Positions 40,859 through 50,197 of a stretch of DNA of 64,000 bases are shown piece after piece (the first letter of the stretch is position 1; every line of letters starts with the position of its first letter). The notes under the pieces are model-generated. The model made no database searches. It was not told where the DNA came from and saw only the letters and a list, made by a program, of their open reading frames with translations. Both the position numbers and the translations under genes were made by a program. This DNA comes from Betaproteobacteria bacterium (GTDB lineage Bacteria; Pseudomonadota; Gammaproteobacteria; Burkholderiales; Rhodocyclaceae), in assembly GCA_020621865.1 (NCBI GenBank), contig JAHRYW010000003.1, forward strand, positions 1 to 64,000, in the 5' to 3' direction.

Positions 40859-42991
40859 TCAACTGTTCCGCGGCTCAAGCCGTACTCCCTTTTTGTCGAA
40901 CAGCATGATGGGCACGCAGCGATTCGGGTCGTGATAAATCCCGACACAATCCAGGCACTGGAAGCAATGGTCATAGCGAATCTCGCCACTGGGCTCGATG
41001 GCGTCATAGCGGCAGGCCGACTTGCAACGCTGACAGGGCTGCCCGCATTCGCGACGCCGGGTCAACCAGCCCCACTGCCGCAATTTGCCGCCCAGCGACA
41101 TCACCCCGCCCAAGGGGCAGATGAAACGACAGAAGAACTTGTAGTACAAGGCACCGGCCAGCAACAGTACCAACGCATAGGCGACGAAGGGCCAACCGCG
41201 ATCGAAGACGACCGTGATACTGGTCTTGAACGGCTCGACTTCATTGAGGTTTTCACCGAGAGTCGGGGCGAATGCGGCACTCGCGATCAGGATGGCGAGA
41301 ATGACGTAGCGCAGCTTCTCCAGCTGGCGGACCAGCGCCGCCGGCAAGGACAGCCGGGGCAGGCGCAGCAAGCGTGCGAGATCGCCGACGAACTCCTGCA
41401 AAGCGCCGAACGGGCATAGCCAGCCGCAGAAGGTTCCGCGGCCCCAGGCCACGAAACTGATCAGTGTAAAGCCGATCAAGACCAGCGAAACCGGGTCGTA
41501 CAGGTAGCTGCTGAGTCCATGCCCGCCGGCCAGGCTTTTCACCGCGCCGGTCACCTGGACGATCGACAACTGCCCCTGGGCGTGCCAGCCGAGGAAGATC
41601 AGGGTATAGGCCAGGAAGCCGAGGCGGAATAGCCGTAGCCGCTGCGGCTTGATCGACACCCAGCGCGGCCGGGCGAGGACGATGGCGAGCAAGAGCAGCG
41701 AAAAGCCGATGACCGCGATATCGACCCAGCGACTTTGCCAGGCGAGCAGCCATTCGGGCAATGGCGTCGGCGGATAGATGAATAGGCGGCTCGGCGGGCG
41801 GTAGTCGAGCTTGATTTTCTGGTGGCTCAGCGTCGGCAGCACCATGCCCTTGGCCCGGGTCACGGTCAGCACGATTTCGAGCGCACTGCCGGGGTCGACG
41901 CCGGCATCATGGCCAACGCCGAAGACCCGGGACTCGTCGAGCACCGGTGCACCGATCACCTCGACCGACTCGTAGCCTTGATCGCGAAAGTCAACAAAGC
42001 CGCCGCCCTGGGAAAGCGCGACATACGGCGACTGGGTGCCGGGGGTGAAATCATCGCCGACCTGACGGAATCGACCGGCGGAACCGATCCACCAGAGCTG
42101 CCGGTGGTCAAAGTTCCGGGCCATCATCGCTTCGTACTGCTCATCGCCGAGCAGGGCGCGGCCGATGGTCGGGGCATTCAGGTAGGCGACGTAAAGGTCG
42201 ACAAAGGCCGCCCCGGGCGCCGCCAGCGCCTCCGGATCGGCCTGCGCCCCGTCGGTACCGGCAAAGCGTTGCTCGATATCGGCATTGCTCATTTTCAGAT
42301 GCCCGACCATCCCCTGCTCAAGCAATTCAACAAAGCTCAGGCGATCGATGACTTCGGGAACCGGCGTGGCCGGCACCCGGTTCTCCCGGTGCTCGGCGAA
42401 CCCCAGCCGAGCGCGGGCAACCGCCAGGGCCGAAGTCAGCACGGTCTGGTTGACGATGCGGACCGACGTCGTCGCCTTGGCAATACCGTCCAGCGTCGCA
42501 TGGCCCGCCGCCTGCCGGGCGAGGCCGGTGTGGTTGCGAGCGGCATCGAGGGCAATCACGAAGGGCTGATTCAGCGATTTTCCGGCGTACTGGGCGATAA
42601 AATCCCGCAATGGAGCGTCGCCCAGACCGCCAAGATCGCGGAAGGTAAACACTGGCTCCCTTTGCTGCAGGACCTCGACATCCATGAAATTTCCCTTGCG
42701 ATCGACGGAGATCAGGAAATTCATCGGCGAGCCTTCGAAACCAGGCAGCGGCGCAATGTCGATCGACTCGAAGACATAGGCCACCGGCCCGACTTCCTTC
42801 TCCAGCGAACTGGTGATCGGCCAGGCCGGAACATCGGCAAGCTTGTCCTGGACTTCGTAGGGCACCCCGAAGCGGCGTTGGATATCTTCCTTCTTCAGCG
42901 TTCCAGCGAGCGAATCTCCGGATAGAACAAAAGCAATTAGAAAGGCGGCCAGTGCAACGCTAAATCCGCCGCGAAAAATGCCATGAAACAT
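40859..42991 (-). CDS. NosR/NirI-like FMN-binding polyferredoxin
   Basis: 710-aa membrane protein. Signal/helix at about 8-30, a periplasmic FMN-binding domain (about 80-190), then 5-6 membrane helices with CGWLCPFG and CRFICPLG, and a C-terminal cluster region CGQPCQRCKSACRYDAI / CFQCLDCVGIYHD. This is the NosR/NirI layout, whose members pass electrons to or regulate nitrous oxide or nitrite reduction. The flavin attachment site reads KATTSV instead of SGAT(S/T), so covalent FMN binding is doubtful. Start MFHGIFR follows GGAGAG. It stands alone, away from nosZ; a second copy lies at 62255. Confidence 0.87.
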   Translation of the reverse strand: MFHGIFRGGFSVALAAFLIAFVLSGDSLAGTLKKEDIQRRFGVPYEVQDKLADVPAWPITSSLEKEVGPVAYVFESIDIAPLPGFEGSPMNFLISVDRKGNFMDVEVLQQREPVFTFRDLGGLGDAPLRDFIAQYAGKSLNQPFVIALDAARNHTGLARQAAGHATLDGIAKATTSVRIVNQTVLTSALAVARARLGFAEHRENRVPATPVPEVIDRLSFVELLEQGMVGHLKMSNADIEQRFAGTDGAQADPEALAAPGAAFVDLYVAYLNAPTIGRALLGDEQYEAMMARNFDHRQLWWIGSAGRFRQVGDDFTPGTQSPYVALSQGGGFVDFRDQGYESVEVIGAPVLDESRVFGVGHDAGVDPGSALEIVLTVTRAKGMVLPTLSHQKIKLDYRPPSRLFIYPPTPLPEWLLAWQSRWVDIAVIGFSLLLLAIVLARPRWVSIKPQRLRLFRLGFLAYTLIFLGWHAQGQLSIVQVTGAVKSLAGGHGLSSYLYDPVSLVLIGFTLISFVAWGRGTFCGWLCPFGALQEFVGDLARLLRLPRLSLPAALVRQLEKLRYVILAILIASAAFAPTLGENLNEVEPFKTSITVVFDRGWPFVAYALVLLLAGALYYKFFCRFICPLGGVMSLGGKLRQWGWLTRRRECGQPCQRCKSACRYDAIEPSGEIRYDHCFQCLDCVGIYHDPNRCVPIMLFDKKGVRLEPRNS

Positions 42992-43285
42992 GCTGCTCTC
43001 CGGATCAAGATGAATTCCGGGGATGATTCCATGTGCGCTGCATCGGCAATTAGAGCAATCAGCCTGCATTGGATCAGGCAATCAACCAGTGATGCTGTAG
43101 CGAAAATCTTGATGCTTGCCTCTGGGGTCGAACAGAGTCAATCGATTGCGGTGGACCGCTTCTCGATCAGGGAAGGCCGCCATGTTCGCGCAGCAGAAGA
43201 TCGCTGCACGCTGGCCATGGAGCATCATCTATGCCCCTCCCCGAAGCGGCTATAATCCAAGCCCCGTAACGCCACCCGCTTCGTA
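42992..43285. other. Intergenic region between divergent genes, no gene seen
   Basis: 294 bp separates the NosR-like gene and mfd, which point away from each other. It must hold both promoters. I find no clear FNR/DNR palindrome (TTGAT-N4-ATCAA), no tRNA and no convincing small gene. Confidence 0.5.
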
Positions 43286-46200
43286 GTGTCCGCTTCCAAA
43301 TCCCTGCTTTCCCTCCCCGCCCTGCCCAAGGCCGGCGCCCGAATCGATCTGCCATCGCTGGCCGGCTCGGCCGATGCACTGTCGCTGGCTGAAATCGCCG
43401 TCGCCAACCCCGGCAAGCTGCTCGCCGTAATCACCGCCAACGCGGCCGACGCGCAGCGTCTGCTCGACGAAATCCCGTGGTTCGCACCGAGCCTGCGCGT
43501 GCGCCTGCTGCCGGACTGGGAAACGCTGCCCTACGACACCTTTTCGCCGCACCAGGACCTGATTTCCGAACGACTGGCGACCTTGTGGGCGGCTACCCAG
43601 GGCGAGCTCGACATCCTGCTCGTGCCGGCCTCGACCGCCGTCTATCGGCTGGCCCCGCCGGCCTTCCTGGCGGCCTATACCTTCGCCTTCAAGAAGGGCG
43701 AGAAGCTCGACGCCGAGAAGCTGCGCAGCCAGGTCACGCTGGCCGGTTACGCCCATGTGACGCAGGTGGTGTCGCCCGGCGAATACTCGATCCGCGGCGG
43801 CCTGATCGACCTCTTCCCGATGGGCTCGCAGCTGCCCTACCGGCTCGACCTGTTCGACGACGAGATCGAGAGCATCAAGACCTTCGACGTCGATACCCAG
43901 CGCACCGTCTATCCGGTACCGGAAGTCCGCCTGTTGCCGGCCCGCGAATTCCCGATGGACGACAAGGGGCGCACGCATTTCCGCCAGGCCTTCCGCGAGA
44001 CCTTCGAGGGCGACCCGGCCAAGTCGGGCATCTACAAGGACATTTCGCAGGGCATCGCCAGCGCCGGCATCGAGTACTACCTGCCGCTGTTCTTCGACGA
44101 GACAGCCACCGTTTTCGACTACCTGCCCTCGGATGCGGCCTTCGTCACACATGGCGACGCGCCGGCCGCCATCGCCGCCTTCTGGAGCGAAACCCGCTCC
44201 CGCTACAACCTGTTGCAGGGCGACAAGTCCCGGCCGCTGCTGCCGCCGGAGCAGTTGTTTCTGACCGACGAGGCGTTTTTCACGGCGGCCAAATGCTACG
44301 GTCGGCTGGTTTTTTCGGCCAAAAATGAAATTTCGGCGGCCAGCGCGCTGCCCGATATCTCGGTTGATCGTCGGGCTGAAGACCCGCTCGGCAAGCTGAG
44401 GAATCATCTCGCCAGTTGCAAGGGCCGCGTGCTGCTGCTCGCCGAATCGGCCGGCCGCCGCGAAACGCTGGCCACCATGCTCGCCGAGCACGGCCTGAAG
44501 CCGGCCGCCAGCGCTGATTTTGCCGGCTTTGTTGCCGGCGATGCGCCGCTCAGCCTGGGCGTCGGCCCGCTGCACGGCGGTTTCGCGCTGCCCGACCTGA
44601 GTTTCATCACCGAAACCGAGCTCTACGCCGGCGCGCCACGCCGCACCCGCCGCGAGGCCGCGCGCAAGGCCAGCTTCGACAACTGGCTGAAGGACCTGAC
44701 CGAACTCAAGGTCGGCGACCCGGTGGTCCACGAGAGCCACGGCATCGGCCGCTACCGCGGCCTGATCCGCATGGACCTCGGCACCGGCGAGCAGGAATTC
44801 CTCGAACTGCACTACGCCAACGAGGCCAAGCTGTTCGTGCCGGTGGCCCAGTTGCACGTCATCTCCCGCTATTCCGGCGCCGAGCCGGATGCCGCGCCGC
44901 TGCATACCCTCGGTTCCGGCCAGTGGGAAAAGGCCAAGCGCAAGGCGGCCGAGCAGGCGCGCGACACCGCCGCCGAACTACTCACTCTCTACGCCGCCCG
45001 CGCCGCCCGCCAGGGCCACGCCTTCGAGTTCCAGGAAAACGACTACGAGGCTTTCGCCGACGGCTTCGGTTTCGAGGAAACCAACGATCAGGCGCAAGCC
45101 ATCGCCGCCGTCATCGAGGACATGCGTTCAGGCAAGCCGATGGACCGACTGGTCTGCGGCGACGTCGGCTTCGGCAAGACCGAGGTCGCCCTGCGCGCTG
45201 CCTTCTGCGCGGTGGCCGGCGGCAAGCAGGTCGCCGTGCTGTGCCCGACCACCCTGCTCTGCGAACAGCATTACCAGACGTTCGTCGACCGCTTTGCCGA
45301 CTGGCCGGTCAAGATCGCCGAAATCTCCCGCTTCAAGACCGCCAAGGAATCGGCGCAGGCCCTGCAGGAACTGGCCGAGGGCAAGATCGACGTGATCATC
45401 GGCACGCACAAGCTGATCGGCAAGGACGTCAAGTTCAACCGCCTCGGCCTGGTCGTCATCGACGAGGAACACCGTTTCGGCGTCCGCCAGAAGGAAACGC
45501 TGAAGGCAATGCGCGCCGAGGTCGATGTGCTGACCCTGACCGCGACGCCGATCCCCCGCACGCTGGCCATGTCGATGGAAGGCCTGCGCGACTTCTCGGT
45601 GATCGCCACCGCGCCGCAGAAGCGGCTGGCCATCAAGACCTTCGTCAGCAAGTTCTCCGACGGCATCATCCGCGAAGCCGTGCTGCGCGAACTGAAGCGC
45701 GGCGGCCAAGTGTATTTCCTGCACAACGAGGTCGACACCATCGAGAACATGCGGGAAAAGCTGGAAAAGCTGGTCCCCGAAGCGCGTATCGTGATCGGCC
45801 ACGGCCAGATGAACGAACGCGAACTGGAACGCGTGATGCGCGACTTCACTCAACAGCGCGCCAACCTGCTGCTGTGCACGACCATCATCGAAACCGGCAT
45901 CGACAACCCGCACGCCAACACCATCCTGATCAACCGCTCCGAGAAATTCGGCCTCGCCCAGCTCCACCAGCTGCGCGGCCGCGTCGGCCGTTCGCACCAC
46001 CAGGCCTACGCCTACCTGCTGGTCCAAGACGACAAGGCAATGACCAAACAGGCCAAGCAACGCCTCGAAGCGATCCAGATGTCCGAGGAACTCGGCTCCG
46101 GCTTCTTCCTGGCCATGCACGATTTAGAGATTCGCGGTGCCGGTGAGGTCTTGGGCGATAACCAGTCGGGCGAGATGCAGGAAGTCGGCTTCAACCTGTT

Positions 46201-46729
46201 CACCGAAATGCTCAACCGCGCCGTCGCCCATTTGAAACAGGGCAAGGCCATCGACAGCGTCGACCTGACCCAGCCGCTGGGCATTTCCACCGAAATCAAC
46301 CTGCGCACCCCGGCCCTGCTGCCCGACGCCTACTGCCCCGACGTCCACGAGCGCCTGACCCTGTACAAGCGCCTGGCCAACTGCGAAGCGGCCGATGAGA
46401 TCGACGCGCTGCAGGAAGAATTGATCGACCGCTTCGGCGAACTGCCGCTGCAAGGCCAGTCACTGCTCGCCACGCACCGCCTGCGCATCCTGGTCAAACC
46501 GCTGTGCATCCAGAAGCTGGATGCCTCGGCCGACCAGATCCTGATCCAGTTCGGGCCGGAGTTTTCGAAGAACCCGCCTATCGATCCGATCAGGATAATC
46601 AATTTGATTCAGAACAATCGCAGCTATAAGTTGTCCGGACAGGATAAAATTTCCCTTTTGCGCCACTGCCCGGCCTTGAACGACAAGGTCGCCGCGGTGA
46701 AAGACATGATTCGCGAGCTGACCAAATGA
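43286..46729 (+). CDS. mfd: Transcription-repair coupling factor Mfd
   Basis: 1147-aa translocase that removes stalled RNA polymerase and recruits UvrA. An N-terminal UvrB-like module is followed by an RNA polymerase-interacting CarD-like domain (about 475-560, GDPVVHESHGIGRYRGL), a RecG-like motor (Walker A GDVGFGKTEVAL near 628, DEEH near 725) and a C-terminal TRCF domain. GTG start. Residues 336-350 (KCYGRLVFSAKNEIS) are encoded by a copy of the dispersed repeat inside the linker before the polymerase-interacting domain. The stop overlaps the DAHP synthase start by 4 nt. Confidence 0.95.
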   Translation: MSASKSLLSLPALPKAGARIDLPSLAGSADALSLAEIAVANPGKLLAVITANAADAQRLLDEIPWFAPSLRVRLLPDWETLPYDTFSPHQDLISERLATLWAATQGELDILLVPASTAVYRLAPPAFLAAYTFAFKKGEKLDAEKLRSQVTLAGYAHVTQVVSPGEYSIRGGLIDLFPMGSQLPYRLDLFDDEIESIKTFDVDTQRTVYPVPEVRLLPAREFPMDDKGRTHFRQAFRETFEGDPAKSGIYKDISQGIASAGIEYYLPLFFDETATVFDYLPSDAAFVTHGDAPAAIAAFWSETRSRYNLLQGDKSRPLLPPEQLFLTDEAFFTAAKCYGRLVFSAKNEISAASALPDISVDRRAEDPLGKLRNHLASCKGRVLLLAESAGRRETLATMLAEHGLKPAASADFAGFVAGDAPLSLGVGPLHGGFALPDLSFITETELYAGAPRRTRREAARKASFDNWLKDLTELKVGDPVVHESHGIGRYRGLIRMDLGTGEQEFLELHYANEAKLFVPVAQLHVISRYSGAEPDAAPLHTLGSGQWEKAKRKAAEQARDTAAELLTLYAARAARQGHAFEFQENDYEAFADGFGFEETNDQAQAIAAVIEDMRSGKPMDRLVCGDVGFGKTEVALRAAFCAVAGGKQVAVLCPTTLLCEQHYQTFVDRFADWPVKIAEISRFKTAKESAQALQELAEGKIDVIIGTHKLIGKDVKFNRLGLVVIDEEHRFGVRQKETLKAMRAEVDVLTLTATPIPRTLAMSMEGLRDFSVIATAPQKRLAIKTFVSKFSDGIIREAVLRELKRGGQVYFLHNEVDTIENMREKLEKLVPEARIVIGHGQMNERELERVMRDFTQQRANLLLCTTIIETGIDNPHANTILINRSEKFGLAQLHQLRGRVGRSHHQAYAYLLVQDDKAMTKQAKQRLEAIQMSEELGSGFFLAMHDLEIRGAGEVLGDNQSGEMQEVGFNLFTEMLNRAVAHLKQGKAIDSVDLTQPLGISTEINLRTPALLPDAYCPDVHERLTLYKRLANCEAADEIDALQEELIDRFGELPLQGQSLLATHRLRILVKPLCIQKLDASADQILIQFGPEFSKNPPIDPIRIINLIQNNRSYKLSGQDKISLLRHCPALNDKVAAVKDMIRELTK
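44291..44336 (-). repeat. Dispersed core/A-T-tract repeat, copy J (inside mfd)
   Basis: Core AATGCTACGGTC at 44292-44303, exact. It continues GGCTGG, TTTTTT, CGGCC, AAAAATGAAATTTC. It is read in frame within mfd. Together with copy I it is one of the two with the core complement on the plus strand. Confidence 0.75.
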
Positions 46730-47796
46730 CCAAATCCCTCGAAAACGTAAACGTCTCCGCCTTCGACGCCATGCCGACCCCGGCGGAAATCCACGCCCGC
46801 CTGCCGATCTCGGAAAAGGCCAGCAAGACCGTCAATCAAGGCCGCAACCAACTGCGCCACATCCTTGATCGCAAGGATCACCGCCTGTTCGTCGTCGTCG
46901 GCCCCTGCTCCATCCACGACCCGGTCGCCGGCATGGATTACGCCCGCCGCCTTAAGGCCCTGGCCGATGAGGTTGGCGACGTGCTGCAGATCATCATGCG
47001 CGTCTATTTCGAAAAGCCGCGCACCACCGTCGGCTGGAAGGGCTACATCAACGACCCGTTCATGGACGACTCCTTCCAGGTCAATGTCGGCATGGAAAAG
47101 GCCCGCGACTTCCTGCTCCAGGTCAACGAACTCGGCCTGCCCGCCGGCACCGAAGCGCTCGACCCCTACGGTCCGCAATACTACGGCGACCTGATCACCT
47201 GGACCGCCATCGGCGCTCGCACGACCGAATCGCAGACCCACCGCGAAATGTCGTCCGGCCTGTCCACCCCGGTCGGCTTCAAGAACGCCACCAGCGGCGA
47301 CCTGACCGTGGCCACCAACGCCATCCTGTCGGCCTCGCGCCCGCACTCTTTCCTCGGCCTGAACAACGACGGCCGCGTCGCCATCGTCCGTACCAAGGGC
47401 AACCCGCACGGCCACATCGTGCTGCGCGGCGGCGAATCCGGCCCGAACTACGACACCGTTTCGATCGCTGTCGCCGAAGCCGCCATCGCCAAGGCCAAGC
47501 TGCCGGCCAACATCGTCGTCGACTGCTCGCACGCCAACAGCTCCAAGAAGCCGGAACTGCAGCCGCTGGTCATGGCCGACGTGGTCAACCAGATCCGCGC
47601 CGGCAACAAATCCATCCTCGGCGTGATGATCGAATCCAACATCGAAGCCGGCAACCAGTCGATTCCGGCCGACCTCAGCCAGCTCAAGTACGGCTGCTCG
47701 GTCACCGACGGCTGCATCGGCTGGGAAACCACCGAAAAGACCATCCGCGACGCCGCCGTGCTGCTGCGCGACGTGCTGCCGGAACGCCTGGCCTGA
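46726..47796 (+). CDS. aroG: 3-deoxy-7-phosphoheptulonate synthase, class I
   Basis: 356-aa DAHP synthase, the first step of aromatic amino acid synthesis from PEP and erythrose 4-phosphate. VGPCSIHD, MRVYFEKPRTTVGWKG, GARTTESQ, and DCSHANSSKK are class I alpha motifs. Which feedback inhibitor it responds to (Phe, Tyr or Trp type) cannot be told here; the aroG name is by general similarity. Overlaps mfd by 4 nt. Confidence 0.93.
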   Translation: MTKSLENVNVSAFDAMPTPAEIHARLPISEKASKTVNQGRNQLRHILDRKDHRLFVVVGPCSIHDPVAGMDYARRLKALADEVGDVLQIIMRVYFEKPRTTVGWKGYINDPFMDDSFQVNVGMEKARDFLLQVNELGLPAGTEALDPYGPQYYGDLITWTAIGARTTESQTHREMSSGLSTPVGFKNATSGDLTVATNAILSASRPHSFLGLNNDGRVAIVRTKGNPHGHIVLRGGESGPNYDTVSIAVAEAAIAKAKLPANIVVDCSHANSSKKPELQPLVMADVVNQIRAGNKSILGVMIESNIEAGNQSIPADLSQLKYGCSVTDGCIGWETTEKTIRDAAVLLRDVLPERLA

Positions 47797-47809
47797 GGTA
47801 AAGACGACG

Positions 47810-48070
47810 ATGCAGACTATCAGCCAGTTTTTCGGCATCGTCATCCAGATGTTCTGGCAGGAACATGCGCCACCGCACTTCCATGCGCTGTATGCGGAAC
47901 ATGAAGCCTTGATCGACATTCGAACGCTGGAAGTCATTCGTGGCAGCCTGCCCCGACGCGCCCTGAATCTAACGATAGAATGGGCCATCGAACACCGCCA
48001 GGAACTGATGGAGGATTGGGAACTATGCCAAGCCAGACAGCAACCCAGGAAAATTCAGCCGCTGGAGTAA
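47810..48070 (+). CDS. DUF4160 family protein
   Basis: 86 aa; FGIVIQMFWQEHAPPHFHALYAEHEA is the DUF4160 signature. It overlaps the DUF2442 gene by 46 nt. DUF4160-DUF2442 pairs are widespread in bacteria, and the tight overlap resembles toxin-antitoxin organisation, but I know of no proof of that for this pair. It lies 13 nt after the DAHP synthase gene. Confidence 0.8.
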   Translation: MQTISQFFGIVIQMFWQEHAPPHFHALYAEHEALIDIRTLEVIRGSLPRRALNLTIEWAIEHRQELMEDWELCQARQQPRKIQPLE

Positions 48071-48345
48071 TCCCTGCTGCGCCTTGGCGCATCCAGGCCG
48101 TTTCGGTGCTGCCGGATTACCGGCTGGCCCTCACGTTCCGCGATGGACTGACCGGTATCGCCGACTTGTCGGCGATAAAATCATGCCAAAACAGCGGCAT
48201 CTTCGGGCTGCTGGCAAATGCGGATTTCTTCGCACAGGTACAGATTGAACTGGGCGTTCTGGTCTGGCCCAACGGTGCAGACCTCGACCCGGCGTGGCTG
48301 CACGAAAATCTGGGGACCCATAAGACCTGGTCTGTCCCTTTTTAA
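48025..48345 (+). CDS. DUF2442 family protein
   Basis: 106 aa; LPDYRLALTFRDGLTGIADLS and FGLLANADFFAQVQIELGVLVWPNGADLDPAWLHE are typical of DUF2442. The start MPSQTATQ is chosen because the family region begins shortly after; it lies inside the DUF4160 gene. The pair may act together. Function unknown. Confidence 0.8.
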   Translation: MPSQTATQENSAAGVIPAAPWRIQAVSVLPDYRLALTFRDGLTGIADLSAIKSCQNSGIFGLLANADFFAQVQIELGVLVWPNGADLDPAWLHENLGTHKTWSVPF

Positions 48346-48365
48346 TATTTGCCTCACACAACACC

Positions 48366-49205
48366 ATGAACTTGATCATTCAGGGCGGTGCCCTGCCGAC
48401 CTTCCTGCTCGAACGCATTGTTGCCGCCACCGGCGCCAGCACGGTTGAACCCCGCCCGCCGCAGGTTGTTCGCCTGAAAGGTGCAAACCGCACCCCGGAA
48501 TTCGATGCGCTGATTCCGCTGATCGAAGCGGAAAATCTCGACTGGGCATTTACTGCTGCCGACCGCAAGCTCTCCGACTTCGGCCTGATCTGCTTCGACA
48601 TGGATTCGACGCTGATCACCATCGAGTGCATCGACGAACTGGCTGACTTCGCTGGCAAGAAGGCCGAGGTTTCGGCGGTCACCGAAGCCGCCATGCGCGG
48701 CGAGATCGACTATCGCGAAAGCCTGCGGCGCCGGCTCGCCCTGCTCGCCGGACTGGATGCCCGCGTGCTGGCCCGCGTCTTCGGCGAGCGCCTGCTGCTC
48801 TCACCTGGCGCCCGCGAACTGCTCGAAGCCTGCCAGAACGCCGGCCTGCGCACCGCCATCCTGTCTGGCGGCTTCACCTACTTCACCGAGCGCCTGCGCA
48901 TCGAGCTGGGCTTCGATTTCGCCACATCGAACGAACTGGAAGTTTCCGGTGGCAAGCTGACCGGCCGGGTCGTCGGTGACATCGTCGATGCCGCCGCCAA
49001 GGCACATCACCTGGCCCGCCTTACCGACGAACTGGGCCTGAAGAAGGAACAGGTCATCGCCTGCGGCGACGGTGCCAACGACCTGCTGATGATGGCCCAG
49101 GCCGGCCTGTCGGTCGCCTTCCGCGCCAAACCGGCAACACGCGCCAAGGCCGATGTGGCCATCAATTTCGGCAGCCTGGATTCGCTGCTCAATCTGTTCG
49201 ATTAA
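48366..49205 (+). CDS. serB: Phosphoserine phosphatase SerB
   Basis: Last step of serine synthesis. HAD phosphatase of 279 aa with catalytic D78 and D80 in CFDMDSTLI, the second motif LSGGFTYF, and the acidic motif GDGANDLLMM. The N-terminal 70 residues form a short ACT-like region. Serine made here feeds CysE, encoded about 9 kb away. Confidence 0.94.
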   Translation: MNLIIQGGALPTFLLERIVAATGASTVEPRPPQVVRLKGANRTPEFDALIPLIEAENLDWAFTAADRKLSDFGLICFDMDSTLITIECIDELADFAGKKAEVSAVTEAAMRGEIDYRESLRRRLALLAGLDARVLARVFGERLLLSPGARELLEACQNAGLRTAILSGGFTYFTERLRIELGFDFATSNELEVSGGKLTGRVVGDIVDAAAKAHHLARLTDELGLKKEQVIACGDGANDLLMMAQAGLSVAFRAKPATRAKADVAINFGSLDSLLNLFD

Positions 49206-49207
49206 AC

Positions 49208-49230
49208 CAGGAAGCGTTCAGCGCTTCCTG
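49208..49230. terminator. Hairpin between converging serB and small gene
   Basis: A perfect 9-bp stem (CAGGAAGCG/CGCTTCCTG) with a 5-nt loop starts 3 nt after the serB stop. There is no T-tract, so it is an imperfect terminator or an mRNA end protector. The stop codon of the converging gene lies in the loop. Confidence 0.5.
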
Positions 49231-49475
49231 ACCAGTTGCTTGGCAAACGCCGCATCGTTCTTCGTGACGCGCGGCGTTTTTTGCGGCCCGGTGGCATCGA
49301 CCAGGCGAACGAAATCGTCGAGGGGGCTGGCCGGCACTACTTCGCAGTCGCCGTCGGGCAGACGTTCACGCAGGACGAACAGGCCATCGCCGGTCATCAC
49401 CAGCAGATAATGCCGCCCTTGGCTGCGTTCGTTCAGCCGGGCAACAGCCGCAGTGGCACGGGTCGAGCGGGCCAC
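49218..49475 (-). CDS. Hypothetical protein (isc operon tail)
   Basis: About 85 aa from a GTG start 1 nt after the stop of the upstream small gene; an ATG at 49508 inside that gene would give 96 aa. RHYLLVMTGDGLFVLRERLPDGDCEVVPASPLDDFVRLVDATG looks like a compact beta-rich domain, and the tail is Lys/Arg-rich. No family recognised. It is the last gene of a long minus-strand run that begins with iscR. Confidence 0.5.
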   Translation of the reverse strand: MARSTRATAAVARLNERSQGRHYLLVMTGDGLFVLRERLPDGDCEVVPASPLDDFVRLVDATGPQKTPRVTKNDAAFAKQLVRKR

Positions 49476-49476
49476 G

Positions 49477-49674
49477 CTACTTGTATTTCTTGAAGACTGC
49501 CCGTGCATCAAGATTTGCCCGGTCCAGCGTGCAGATGGATGGATTGTCGTCATGGCCGCTGAAAAAATCATCGGCCTGGGCGCGCATGACCATCTGGATC
49601 GCCTTCTGCTCTGTCACATCGTACTTTTCGAAGATCAGCGTTGTTACTTCGTCGAGGTGTTCTTCGTAGGTCAT
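49477..49674 (-). CDS. Small hypothetical protein (isc operon tail)
   Basis: 65 aa, [30 protein letters not shown]..., predicted mainly helical at the start. The ATG overlaps the stop of the VF530-family gene by 4 nt. I recognise no family. Placement downstream of the isc genes suggests co-transcription. Confidence 0.6.
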   Translation of the reverse strand: MTYEEHLDEVTTLIFEKYDVTEQKAIQMVMRAQADDFFSGHDDNPSICTLDRANLDARAVFKKYK

Positions 49675-49898
49675 GGTGTGTCGAAATCGGTGGAAAGGTA
49701 GAGTGCTTCGACCTTTTCCCGCGCCCACGGGGTCCGGCGCAGAAATTTGAGACTGGAGGCGATGCTCGGGTCGAGGTTGAAGCAGCGGATCTCGATGATC
49801 TGCCCCAACTCGCCCCAGCCGTAATGATCGACCAGGCGCTTGAGAATCGCTTCCAGGGTCAGGCCATGCAGCGGATTGTTGGCTTGTTTTTCAGGCAT
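49671..49898 (-). CDS. VF530 family DNA-binding-like protein
   Basis: 75 aa, [34 protein letters not shown]...[19 protein letters not shown], matching the VF530 (DUF2132) family. Members have a small helical fold thought to bind DNA. Start MPEKQANN; upstream in-frame sequence is a shadow of the YkgJ-family gene, which it overlaps by 8 nt. Confidence 0.82.
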   Translation of the reverse strand: MPEKQANNPLHGLTLEAILKRLVDHYGWGELGQIIEIRCFNLDPSIASSLKFLRRTPWAREKVEALYLSTDFDTP

Positions 49899-50196
49899 GA
49901 AGAGGCAAAGAGGGGAAATAGAACAGCGCGCGCTCGCGTTGGCAGTCACTGTCGGCCATTTCGAACACCCGGCAGTTATCCGGCCGCCGGTCGTAAATTG
50001 TGCAGCGCATGGTGTCGCGATCGAGCGCGGCGCACCAGCCGTCGTCAAGGCGCTTCATTACCCAGCCGCCCCAGTCGTCCTGGGTGGAAAAGCGGCGTGG
50101 AACGTCGTCGCCTTCCATCAGCATCACTTCCAGTTGGCAGCAGCAGGCTGCGCAATTCTCGCAGGTGATATCGGCCGCTATTTCGGGGGTCGCCAT
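49891..50196 (-). CDS. YkgJ family cysteine cluster protein
   Basis: 101 aa with [35 protein letters not shown], the cysteine pattern of the CxxCxxCC family (UPF0153/YkgJ), likely binding zinc or a cluster. The function is unknown. Being in the isc transcript is suggestive of a metal link. Confidence 0.8.
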   Translation of the reverse strand: MATPEIAADITCENCAACCCQLEVMLMEGDDVPRRFSTQDDWGGWVMKRLDDGWCAALDRDTMRCTIYDRRPDNCRVFEMADSDCQRERALFYFPSLPLHA

Positions 50197-50197
50197 C

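Noticed and set aside
43250..44905. 551-codon open frame antisense to mfd
   Set aside because: It is a shadow of a conserved gene with no motifs or initiation site.
47166..47180. CTACGGTCC in aroG as a repeat copy
   Set aside because: It encodes the conserved DPYGPQYY motif of DAHP synthase and has no A/T tracts.
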